This document shows positions 56,243-63,003 of a stretch of DNA of 64,000 nucleotides, one piece after another. The notes below the pieces were generated by a model. It saw nothing but the letters and a program-made list of their open reading frames with translations, was not told the origin of the DNA and ran no database searches. Numbering within the stretch: position 1 is the stretch's first letter; each line of letters starts with the position of its first letter. Made by a program: the position numbers and the translations under genes. The DNA comes from SZUA-36 sp963727635 (GTDB lineage Bacteria; Pseudomonadota; Gammaproteobacteria; Xanthomonadales; SZUA-36), in assembly GCA_963727635.1 (NCBI GenBank), contig CAVSHP010000014.1, positions 18,176-82,175 of the forward strand. Reading direction: 5' to 3'.

Positions 56243-57672
56243 TTGAATCGCCGGACTACAGGCAACCATGACCCGACAGGACCACCCAGCTCCAACCCGT
56301 CTGCCGCAAGACTACAACGAGGCATCAAGCACTCGTTCTGCGTACTGCCGTGGCTGCACCGCTTCGTCAACCTCGGTGGCGAGGTGCAATTGTGCTGTAC
56401 CGCCGAGGAGTTTGATCACAGCTATATCCGCCAGGACAACAAGCAGCGTATCAACATCACCGATGGTCTCAGCGACAAGCAGATCGGCGCCACCCGGCAC
56501 ATGCGCGATATCCGCCTGTCAATGCTAAAGGGCGACTGGCCCGCCGCCTGCGAGCGCTGCCGGCTGACCGAGGAAACTGGCGGTTGCAGCCGCAGACAGG
56601 CGGAAAACCAGCACTTCCAGACGCATATTGCCGTGGATACTTGAGAATACCGATGAGCAGGGTTTTGCACCCGTGCGTATCCGTTCACGCGACTATCGCC
56701 TCGGCAATCTATGCAACCTGCGTTGCCGCATGTGTCACCCGCGGGCGAGCAAACTGTTGATGGACGAATGGAACGAGGTCGCCCGTCCGAGGCTCAGGAT
56801 CAGCGACACACAGGCCGCCGAGTACGAAAACATGACCTGGTTCCACAACCAGCAGTTATGGGACGATTTCAGCTGCCCATTGCCAGGACCTCGAGCACCT
56901 GCATTTCGCCGGCGGTGAACCGCTGATCATCCCCGAGGTGCTCAAGGCGCTGGAGATCTGTGTCGAGCAAGGTGTCGCCGGCAATATCGAACTGACCTTC
57001 AATACCAATGTCACCAAGATCCCTGCCCGTCACCGCGAGCTCTGGCCGCAGTTCAAATCGGTCAACTTGCTGTGCAGCATCGACGCCTACGGCCCGTTGA
57101 ACGACTACATCCGCTACCCGGCAAAATGGATCAGGCTGGCGCGCAACCTCGACATCATCGACCAACAGCACGAAGAACTGAACCTGGGCCGCGCGACCTT
57201 GAGCGTCACGGTACAAATCTACAATATTTTCCATCTGCATGAACTCATCGACTACTGCCGCGGGCGTTTTAAATTTATCCGTCCCATGCCCAACCTCGTA
57301 CACCTTTCCATACCGGACTATTTCAATGTCCAGCACCTGCCCGACGACCTCAGGCAAATGGCGACCGAGCGTCTTCAAGCCCTGAAAACCCGGCTCGTAC
57401 TCGCTGGCGAAACCGAGGGTCTGAACCAGATCGACAGCGTCCTCGCCTATCTCAGCATGGGTGAACACTCTCTCTACCTGATGAATGAATTCAAACGCGT
57501 CACCACCATTTTTGATCGCCTCAGGGGCGAGTCCATCATCCAACTTGTCCCCGAACTGCGCCCGTTGATGGAGGGTCATGGTCCAGAGGGACGCGCCAAC
57601 GATTGGCTCAAGATGGCTATCAGCCGGGGCAAATGGCTGACCGGTAAAATCCGCAACCGGATCTGGGGCTAA
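56243..57672 (+). pseudogene. Twitch-domain radical SAM protein, frameshifted
   Basis: Three frames join into one radical SAM protein. The first holds HSFCVLPWLHRFVNLGGEVQLCC; a shift at about 56625 leads to LPWILENTDEQG and NLCNLRCRMCHP, the CX3CX2C motif that binds the catalytic 4Fe-4S cluster. A shift at about 56875 leads to LEHLHFAGGEPLIIPEV, the SAM-binding GGE motif, and the rest to 57672. The order is that of twitch-domain radical SAM proteins, whose substrates are often RiPP or peptide-type but usually unknown. The N-terminal start (TTG 56243 or ATG 56268) is uncertain because of indels. Confidence 0.7.
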
Positions 57673-58033
57673 GACTCCCCTCAAGCAGGCTATATCTGTA
57701 GCCAGACACTATTGGCGTACCTGGACTGGCGATAAGCGCGAATATTTTTTCTGACTTCACCAAGCGGCTTTGACATAGGCGGCCTCTCAAAGAGAAAGCA
57801 AGCTTAAAACTCCTGCTCAAAAGCAAAAAGCGGCGATTTGCGCTACATATCGTAAGCAAAGCACACCTCATAGCAGTAACAAATGACTGATAAAAAATTA
57901 TATTTCAGAACAAAAAAATCAATATACCTTTGCAAAACAGAGGGTTTCTATACAAAATGAAATATCAGAAGGGGCATATCAAGAAAAAATGCACTGATAT
58001 GCAGAATTTCCACAGCCTTGCTAAAAAGGCTAA
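57673..58033. other. AT-rich gap before the cassette array
   Basis: No gene, integrase or recognisable attI site is visible. Base composition turns markedly more AT-rich from about 57.85 kb, marking the left edge of the accessory segment. Confidence 0.5.
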
Positions 58034-58219
58034 GTGAAAGTTAAAGCCATTATTAAACAGCTCAAAGCTCAAGGTTGGAGGCAGGTCGGGATCAAAGGAA
58101 GCCATCGCCAGTTCCAACATCCCTATAAGCCTGGAACCGTAACTGTCACTGGTAAACTCAGTGTGGAGATTCCGCCTGGTACTTTGAAAAGCATTCAAAA
58201 ACAGGCTGCGCTGGAGTAG
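58034..58219 (+). CDS. hicA: HicA-type mRNA interferase toxin
   Basis: A 61-residue dsRBD-like toxin: MKVKAIIKQLKAQGWRQVGIKGSHRQFQHP, with the catalytic His in GSHRQF, then GTVTVTGKLSVEIPPGTLKSIQKQA. HicA cleaves mRNA on ribosomes. The start is GTG. The hicB antitoxin gene follows after 9 bp, the usual order. It is the first cassette of the array; toxin-antitoxin cassettes are thought to stabilise integron arrays. Confidence 0.9.
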   Translation: MKVKAIIKQLKAQGWRQVGIKGSHRQFQHPYKPGTVTVTGKLSVEIPPGTLKSIQKQAALE

Positions 58220-58228
58220 GATAAAGAA

Positions 58229-58441
58229 ATGAAATATGCAGTTGTCATTGAAAAGGGCCCAGAAAGTTTTGGTGCTTATGTTCCTGATCTACCAGGTTGT
58301 ATTGCCGTTGGCGAAACAAGAGCCGAAGGAGTCAAACTTATTCAGGAGGCTATCGAACTTCACCTGCAAGGGCTTCAGGAACAAGGCGAGTGTATTCCCC
58401 CACCCCTATCAACAGTTGAGATTGTCAGCGTCGCCGCATAA
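58229..58441 (+). CDS. hicB: HicB-type antitoxin
   Basis: A 70-residue HicB partner: MKYAVVIEKGPESFGAYVPDLPGCIAVGETRAEGVKLIQEAIELHLQGLQEQGE, the partial RNase H-fold family sequence. It lacks the separate DNA-binding domain of longer HicB proteins, as in other cassette or short versions. Its stop overlaps the start of the first attC site, as usual for a cassette gene. Confidence 0.9.
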   Translation: MKYAVVIEKGPESFGAYVPDLPGCIAVGETRAEGVKLIQEAIELHLQGLQEQGECIPPPLSTVEIVSVAA

Positions 58442-58517
58442 CAAATCGTTCAAGTTCGTTCGGCTCGCGCTTTCACCGGACGCAGCTTCGATGCGCCGCT
58501 TAACTAAGACGTTATGT
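58436..58517 (+). other. attC site 1
   Basis: From GCATAAC (R'') to GTTATGT (R'), 82 bp, with CAAATCGTTCAAG on the left and CGCCGCTTAACTAAGAC on the right as partly complementary inner boxes. It starts within the hicB stop. Confidence 0.85.
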
Positions 58518-58536
58518 GTCTGGAGAGTTCATCACA

Positions 58537-59043
58537 ATGTTGAGGCATCCAGTGATTATTGGAGTAATTTGTGTGCTACTTATTTTGGTGGGTATTGCAT
58601 ACGGATGGTCAGTGTCTTTTCCTTATGAGTACCAAATAAAAAAAACATTTTCGTTAAATCAAATGCTTCAGCTCAATGAACTAGCTACGGAACTTGAAAA
58701 GAGTACAGGGTTTGACGATTTTGTCTGTTGGCCTAAAACTGTGTGGGTCGAGAATCGACAAACTGGGTTGAAAATAGAGCTACAGGGTGCTGAACGAAAT
58801 AAATTCTTAGCGCTATGCGACGGCGCAAAGATTGCAACTGGTTGGAAAGTAGAAAATGGTGTATTTTTTCCTCTAGAATCAGAAGAAAAACAGGGGAAGC
58901 AATTCCAAATTGGGTTGCAACGAACATTGAGACCAAAAGACCCAAAATGTTCTTATCAGCTAATCAAAAATGAAAGTGGTCAATGCTATATTCACATTCA
59001 AGAAGACTGGTCTATATATTATGTATGGGCACCATCCGTATGA
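58537..59043 (+). CDS. Membrane-anchored hypothetical cassette protein
   Basis: About 168 residues. The ATG at 58537 is preferred; an in-frame GTG at 58516 lies inside the attC site. One N-terminal helix (MLRHPVIIGVICVLLILVGIAYGW) is followed by a soluble domain with four cysteines and charged stretches. No family is recognised. AT-rich codon use differs from the flanking chromosome. Second cassette of the array. Confidence 0.65.
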   Translation: MLRHPVIIGVICVLLILVGIAYGWSVSFPYEYQIKKTFSLNQMLQLNELATELEKSTGFDDFVCWPKTVWVENRQTGLKIELQGAERNKFLALCDGAKIATGWKVENGVFFPLESEEKQGKQFQIGLQRTLRPKDPKCSYQLIKNESGQCYIHIQEDWSIYYVWAPSV

Positions 59044-59044
59044 C

Positions 59045-59133
59045 ACATAACAAAGCGTTTAAGTGCGTTCCGCCAGCAAGCTGGCTCCACCGGACAGCCA
59101 CTCCGTGGCTGCCGCTTAACTAAGACGTTATGC
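59045..59133 (+). other. attC site 2
   Basis: From ACATAAC to GTTATGC, 89 bp. It contains GCCAGCAAGCTGGC, a perfect inner palindrome, and AGCCACTCCGTGGCT. The outer inner boxes CGTTTAAGTGCG and CGCTTAACT pair with one extrahelical base, as in attC hairpins. Nearly the same core occurs in site 3. Confidence 0.9.
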
Positions 59134-59151
59134 AGCTATAAGAATTAGTCA

Positions 59152-59385
59152 ATGAATTTCAAGATCGTTGGCAAAATCGAACAAGAGAGAACCTTCGCTG
59201 CAGGTAGTAAGATTAGGGAAATAGCCAGGCTGCGAAAAGTCTATGGTCAAGGGCGGTGGCGGAAGCGAAAGGGTATTGCAAAGATTCAGTTCCAGGATGG
59301 AACCATACGAACTGCGGAGGTACACTGGTACGAAGCAACAGGTATCGGCCGCAAGGAATATAAAATTAAGCACTTTGTGGATTAA
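59152..59385 (+). CDS. Small basic cassette protein, unknown function
   Basis: A 77-residue lysine/arginine-rich protein: KIREIARLRKVYGQGRWRKRKGIAKIQF then strands and HWYEATGIGRKEYKIK. It has the look of short proteins often found in integron cassettes. A possible nucleic-acid-binding role is only an inference from charge. The second gene of the cassette begins 3 bp after its stop. Confidence 0.65.
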   Translation: MNFKIVGKIEQERTFAAGSKIREIARLRKVYGQGRWRKRKGIAKIQFQDGTIRTAEVHWYEATGIGRKEYKIKHFVD

Positions 59386-59388
59386 GTT

Positions 59389-59610
59389 ATGAAAGACTCA
59401 AAATTTGTCATTTGTATCGACAACTCAGATTATCCAGCTTCACTTGAGAAGCGAAAAATCTATGAGGTTCTTCCAGACAAAGATGCTGAGAAAATTGAGC
59501 ACATTAGAGTGATAGACGAGTCGGGAGATGACTATTTATATCCTGCCTCGTGCTTTATCGATGCAAACCTCTCCAAAGAAACCCAAGATGCGGTTTCGAA
59601 AGCAGCATAA
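59389..59610 (+). CDS. Small acidic cassette protein, unknown function
   Basis: A 73-residue protein, FVICIDNSDYPASLEKRKIYEVLPDKDAEKIEHIRVIDESGDDYLYPASCFIDANL, reading like a small beta-barrel (SH3-like) fold. It is coupled to the basic protein upstream by a 3-bp gap, and the two charges are complementary, which could indicate a pair. Its stop falls in attC site 3. Family not recognised. Confidence 0.65.
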   Translation: MKDSKFVICIDNSDYPASLEKRKIYEVLPDKDAEKIEHIRVIDESGDDYLYPASCFIDANLSKETQDAVSKAA

Positions 59611-59692
59611 CAGGGCGTTCAAGTTCGTTACGCCAGCAAGCTGGCTCCACCGGACGCCAAAACGGGCTTGCCGCTTAACTAAGACGTTAGGC
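59605..59692 (+). other. attC site 3
   Basis: From GCATAAC to GTTAGGC, 88 bp. The CGCCAGCAAGCTGGCTCCACCGGAC core is near identical to site 2; the right part GCCGCTTAACTAAGAC matches both sites 1 and 2. Confidence 0.9.
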
Positions 59693-59699
59693 GGCAAAT

Positions 59700-60032
59700 G
59701 TGAGTGCATTGGCAACGTTCAACGACGAGGCTCTCGCGGTGATCCGGAGCGAAGTCGATCGGCTCAGGGGTGAGTTAACGTTCTCTCAGGCGCTCGCACT
59801 GCCTGAGGCGGAGGGCAAGGATATCGTTGTCGCCGGGAAAGAGGTCCAGCTCACCATCTTCCGGCAGACGGAACCTTCCTTTTTGAAGGGCGACGTTCTC
59901 GTTACTGTGCAGGTGGCGCGCTTTGGCCTTGGAGGCATCGTGTCATATCACACGGAGCGCGGGCTGGTCTTCTCGCCCAGTGAGGCGCCGCGCGAGGCCA
60001 CCCAGATTGAATTGCAAAACTCTGGTGGGTAA
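59700..60032 (+). CDS. Hypothetical cassette protein
   Basis: A 110-residue protein starting at GTG 59700, with AFNDEALAVIRSEVDRLRGELTFSQALALPEAEGKDIVVAGKEVQLTIFRQ and a beta-rich end ending IELQNSGG. No signal peptide and no recognised family. G+C and codon use are higher than in the neighbouring cassettes, showing a different origin. Confidence 0.65.
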   Translation: MSALATFNDEALAVIRSEVDRLRGELTFSQALALPEAEGKDIVVAGKEVQLTIFRQTEPSFLKGDVLVTVQVARFGLGGIVSYHTERGLVFSPSEAPREATQIELQNSGG

Positions 60033-60082
60033 CGGATGCCGTCTCAACATACTTCAGCGCTCATACGCTCGCGAAGATTGCC

Positions 60083-60170
60083 GCCTAACAAATCGCTGGA
60101 GCGGACGCGTGAGGGGTAAAGTGCCAAGCTCATGCACCGGCGTGCGCGCCGCTCAGCTCAAACGTTATGT
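60083..60170 (+). other. attC site 4
   Basis: From GCCTAAC to GTTATGT, 88 bp. Inner boxes CAAATCGCTGGAGCGGACGCG and CGCCGCTCAGCTCAAAC differ from the other three sites, so it belongs to another attC subgroup. Confidence 0.8.
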
Positions 60171-60189
60171 GTCAGGAAAGCGCAGTGTA

Positions 60190-60363
60190 ATGACAGAACG
60201 CGGAACGAAAATCGTAATTTACGTGTTTGCCGTTGGGTCGGCTCTTTTTGTTCCCCTGTCTTCGTATATCAAAATTGGGGTACTCACACCAACAATGTAT
60301 GCGGGGGTCACGTTAGTTATGGTCTATTTTGCTGCAAATCCCAGATTGCTCAACTCGTGTTAA
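60190..60363 (+). CDS. Small membrane cassette protein, truncated by IS21-type end
   Basis: A 57-residue frame with two hydrophobic segments (VIYVFAVGSALFVPLSS and TMYAGVTLVMVYFA). The stop codon comes from TGTTAA, which is where the IS21-like left end seems to start. The natural C-terminus and the attC site of this cassette are therefore missing. No family recognised. Confidence 0.55.
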   Translation: MTERGTKIVIYVFAVGSALFVPLSSYIKIGVLTPTMYAGVTLVMVYFAANPRLLNSC

Positions 60364-60377
60364 TGATCACCCATATA

Positions 60378-60482
60378 GCGCCATTCAAGGATCGCCTTAA
60401 AGGCGCCACCTGAAGATCGCCCTGATGGCGCCACCCGATGTTCGGGCTAATGGCGCCAGGGAAGGATCGCCCTAAAGGCGCC
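60378..60482. repeat. 25-bp tandem repeats
   Basis: GCGCCA recurs at 60378, 60403, 60428, 60453 and 60478, exactly 25 bp apart, in units such as GCGCCATTCAAGGATCGCC and GCGCCAGGGAAGGATCGCC followed by a variable TA-rich tail. They probably are transposase-binding sites of the IS21-type left end. Confidence 0.75.
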
Positions 60483-60582
60483 ACTGGCGACCGGTTTTTA
60501 AGTTTCAGACATTCGTTCAATCGTCTACCTTGAGCATTTTTGCATGGAGGTAGGGTAAGCGCCACGTGAACGACGGTCTTGC

Positions 60583-62160
60583 TTAACCGGCCTTGATCTG
60601 ATCTTTTTTCAGATCCCCCGGCAGCAATGCTTCGATGGCCTCAACAGTACCCGCCTTCGGCAGTTCAGTAAAGACATGACGCAGATAGGCATAAGGTTCC
60701 AGGCCATTGGCCTTGGCGCATTCGATCAGTGAGTACAGGTTGGCACTGGCTTTCACGCCCTTGACCGAGGCACAGAACAACCAGTTTTTTCTGCCCAGAC
60801 GAAAGGGCCGGATGGCATTCTCCGCAAGATTGTTATCGATCTCCAGGCGGCCATCATCCAGATAACGGATCAACCGGTCCCATTCATTGTGCAGATAGTT
60901 CAGCGCCTGACCGGTGGCACTGGATGGCGCCACCTGTGGCAAGGCGTCATTCAGCCATTTACGTATCTCATCCAGGATGGGCCGGGCATGTTTCTGGCGC
61001 CGGGCATAACGTCTGGTGCGATCTTCAGCTTGCGCGCCTGCCTTTCAATCCGGTACAGCTTTCTGATCAGGGCCAGGCCCCGATGGGCTTTGCCACGTTT
61101 CTTGTTTTTGCCCTGCGCTTTGACCGCATCACTGAACTTGCGCCGTGCATGCGCCATGCAACCCACATGCGTCAAGGCCATTGGCCGCAACCACCGCGTT
61201 GTAGCCATCATAGCCATCGGTCTGCAGATAACCTTTAAAGCCTTCCAGCAAGCGTTTGGGTACCTCGGCACCACGACCCGGATCATAGTCATACAACACC
61301 ACCGGCTCATCCGGCGGGCCACCGCGCTGTACCCAGATATAGGATTTTGATTGCGCCCGTTTGTCCGGCTCTTTGAGCACCTGTACCGGGGTCTCATCCA
61401 TCTGCATAATGTCGTAGTCCAGCATCCGCTCACGCAACAGGTTGATCAGGGGCTGGATCAATATGCCCGACCTGGATCATCCAGTTCGCCAGCGTGGCAC
61501 GCGGGGATATCCACACCGATACGCTGCAGGATGGTTTCCTGCCGGTACAGCGGCAAGGCATCCTGATACTTCGATACCGTGATATGCGCCAGCAAGCCCG
61601 GCGATGCCATGCACTTGGGGATCGGTTGTTTGGGTAAGGCTGCGGTTTTAATGCACTGGCCACACTTGCAGGCATACTGCTTGCGGATGTGGCGGATCAC
61701 CTGGATTTTGGCCGGTATGATATCCAGCTGCTCAGAGGTCATCTCGCCGATCTCGGCCAGGCTGGCGCCATCATGCGGGCAGATGCGCTCTTCACCGCTC
61801 AGTTCGTGAACAACATCCACCCGTGGCAAGGTATCGGGAAGCTTCTTGCGCCCGCCTTTCTTGCGGCGTGTGCGCCGGTACGATGATCTTCGTCATCTTC
61901 CGGCTCGACTTCGGTGTCAGCTTCGGCTTCATCGAACAGGCGGTATTGATCCGGGGATATCTTCTCACTGCTGGCGGCATAGCGCCGTGGCCAGGGCCAG
62001 GTTCAGTTGTTCCTGGAGGGTGAGAACCTGGGCCTTGTACTTATTCTGTTCGCAGTTTTCGTTGTGCTGAGTTGCTGCAGTTGCGAGCTTTAAGCTGGTC
62101 AGCGACCAGTGACTTGAGTAAATCAACGTCATCCGGTAACTGTTTCAGGGCTTTTTCCAT
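60583..62160 (-). pseudogene. tnpC: IS66 transposase TnpC, frameshifted
   Basis: The main IS66 transposase starts at 62160 (MEKALKQLPDDVDLLKSLVADQLKA), with a leucine-zipper-like region, a zinc-finger segment (ICPHDG, CKCGQC), and the C-terminal part with YDYDPGRGAEVPKRLLEGFKGYLQTDGYDGYN, the DDE-domain region, and GRLEIDNNLAENAIRP near the end. At least four frame changes (about 62.05, 61.95, 61.46, 61.13 and 60.95 kb) interrupt it. Ends at 60583 with DLKKDQIKAG. Confidence 0.8.
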
Positions 62161-62196
62161 GCCCTGTATTATACCATAATAAGGGTATAAATACCT

Positions 62197-62559
62197 CTAT
62201 AAAACAGTATGATAGTGCAATCTTTCATGCGCCTGCATGCGCAGGATATCGTGCCCATCGAGCAACCAGTTCAGCTGCTGGCCGGTCAGGGTGATGACCT
62301 CATCGAGTGCCTTGCGCGGCCATTTGAAGCGCGCCTGTCTCCAGGCACTTTTGCCACAGGCAAAAACCATTGCGTTCCCAGTACAGGACTTTCACCTTGT
62401 CACGCTTGCGGTTGCAGAACACGAACAGGTGTTCGGAGAATGGATCCAGTGCCAGGGTGCCTTCGACCAGCATAGCTCAAGCCTGCCGATGCCCTTACGG
62501 AAGTCGACGACATCCCGGCACACATAAACCACCGGCAGATCATTCGATGGTCGCCTCAT
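62197..62559 (-). pseudogene. tnpB: IS66 TnpB, frameshifted
   Basis: The start ATG at 62559 overlaps the tnpA stop (ATGA). The N-terminus reads VVYVCRDVVDFRKGIGRLE, a TnpB signature, and the C-terminus RFKWPRKALDEVITLTGQQLNWLLDGHDI follows after frame changes. TnpB is an accessory protein needed for IS66 transposition. Confidence 0.75.
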
Positions 62560-62889
62560 TCAAGCGATGCTGACACGCTCAACACGGTGGTTAATGTGCG
62601 TGCATCCACCTCACCGGCAAAGGCCACCGATACACCGTTGGGCAAGCCGATCCGCCATTGACTGCTAGCCGCCGCATCCATCACCTGCACGCGTTGGAAC
62701 CGGGCTGGCTGCGTGCGCCGGTAAAACACCTTTTTTAACCAGCACCTTCTTGCCGGCATACATGGCCCGGGCAGCAATACCCTGTTCCGCTGCATACTCA
62801 GCAATGCTCTTGCCGGAATCTTCACAGGCCTGGATGTGTTCCAGCCAATAACGCTGACGTTCCGTCAGCGCCGGAGATCATCTTTGCAT
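62556..62889 (-). pseudogene. tnpA: IS66 TnpA, frameshifted
   Basis: The N-terminal part has SPALTERQRYWLEHIQACEDSGKSIAEYA and the C-terminal part RRTQPARFQRVQVMD, RIGLPNGVSVAFAGEVDARTLTTVL, as in IS66 Orf1. A homopolymer near 62735 (TTTTTT, plus strand) and a stop near the start disturb the frame. Confidence 0.7.
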
Positions 62890-63003
62890 TACGCTTTACT
62901 CCTGGTTTATTATGAGCATAGAGCGTGACCGGAATCAGATCAGGAAAACAGGGCGTGGTTTATGTGGCGCTTACGAGGTAGGCCCGTGAATCGGAGGTTT
63001 GAG

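Larger units (their letters stand above)
58034..60360 (+). mobile_element. Integron gene-cassette array without visible integrase
   Basis: Five promoterless-looking units, all on the plus strand, are separated by four attC sites (58436-58517, 59045-59133, 59605-59692, 60083-60170). The units are hicAB, a membrane-anchored protein, a two-gene cassette, a 110-residue protein and a small membrane protein cut off at about 60360. Each site has the R'' (RYYYAAC) and R' (GTTRRRY) ends and internal near-palindrome expected of attC. No integrase gene lies within 58 kb to the left, so this is a remnant array (CALIN type) or one whose integrase is far off. Confidence 0.85.
60555..62974 (-). mobile_element. 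IS66-family insertion sequence
   Basis: A 2420-bp element. Its ends are inverted repeats: left GTAAGCGCCACGTGAAC and right GTTTATGTGGCGCTTAC, pairing with two mismatches. It is flanked by the direct repeat GAGGTAGG at 60547-60554 and 62975-62982, the 8-bp duplication typical of IS66. Inside are tnpA, tnpB and tnpC on the minus strand. The sequence contains several frameshifts, so activity is uncertain. Confidence 0.93.

Noticed and set aside
57673..58033. Possible attI or integrase remnant at the left edge of the array
   Set aside because: No tyrosine-recombinase sequence (RHxxR) and no attC-like ends were found.
60378..60482. CRISPR-like array
   Set aside because: Units are adjacent with variation inside the unit and no unique spacers, so it is a tandem repeat.
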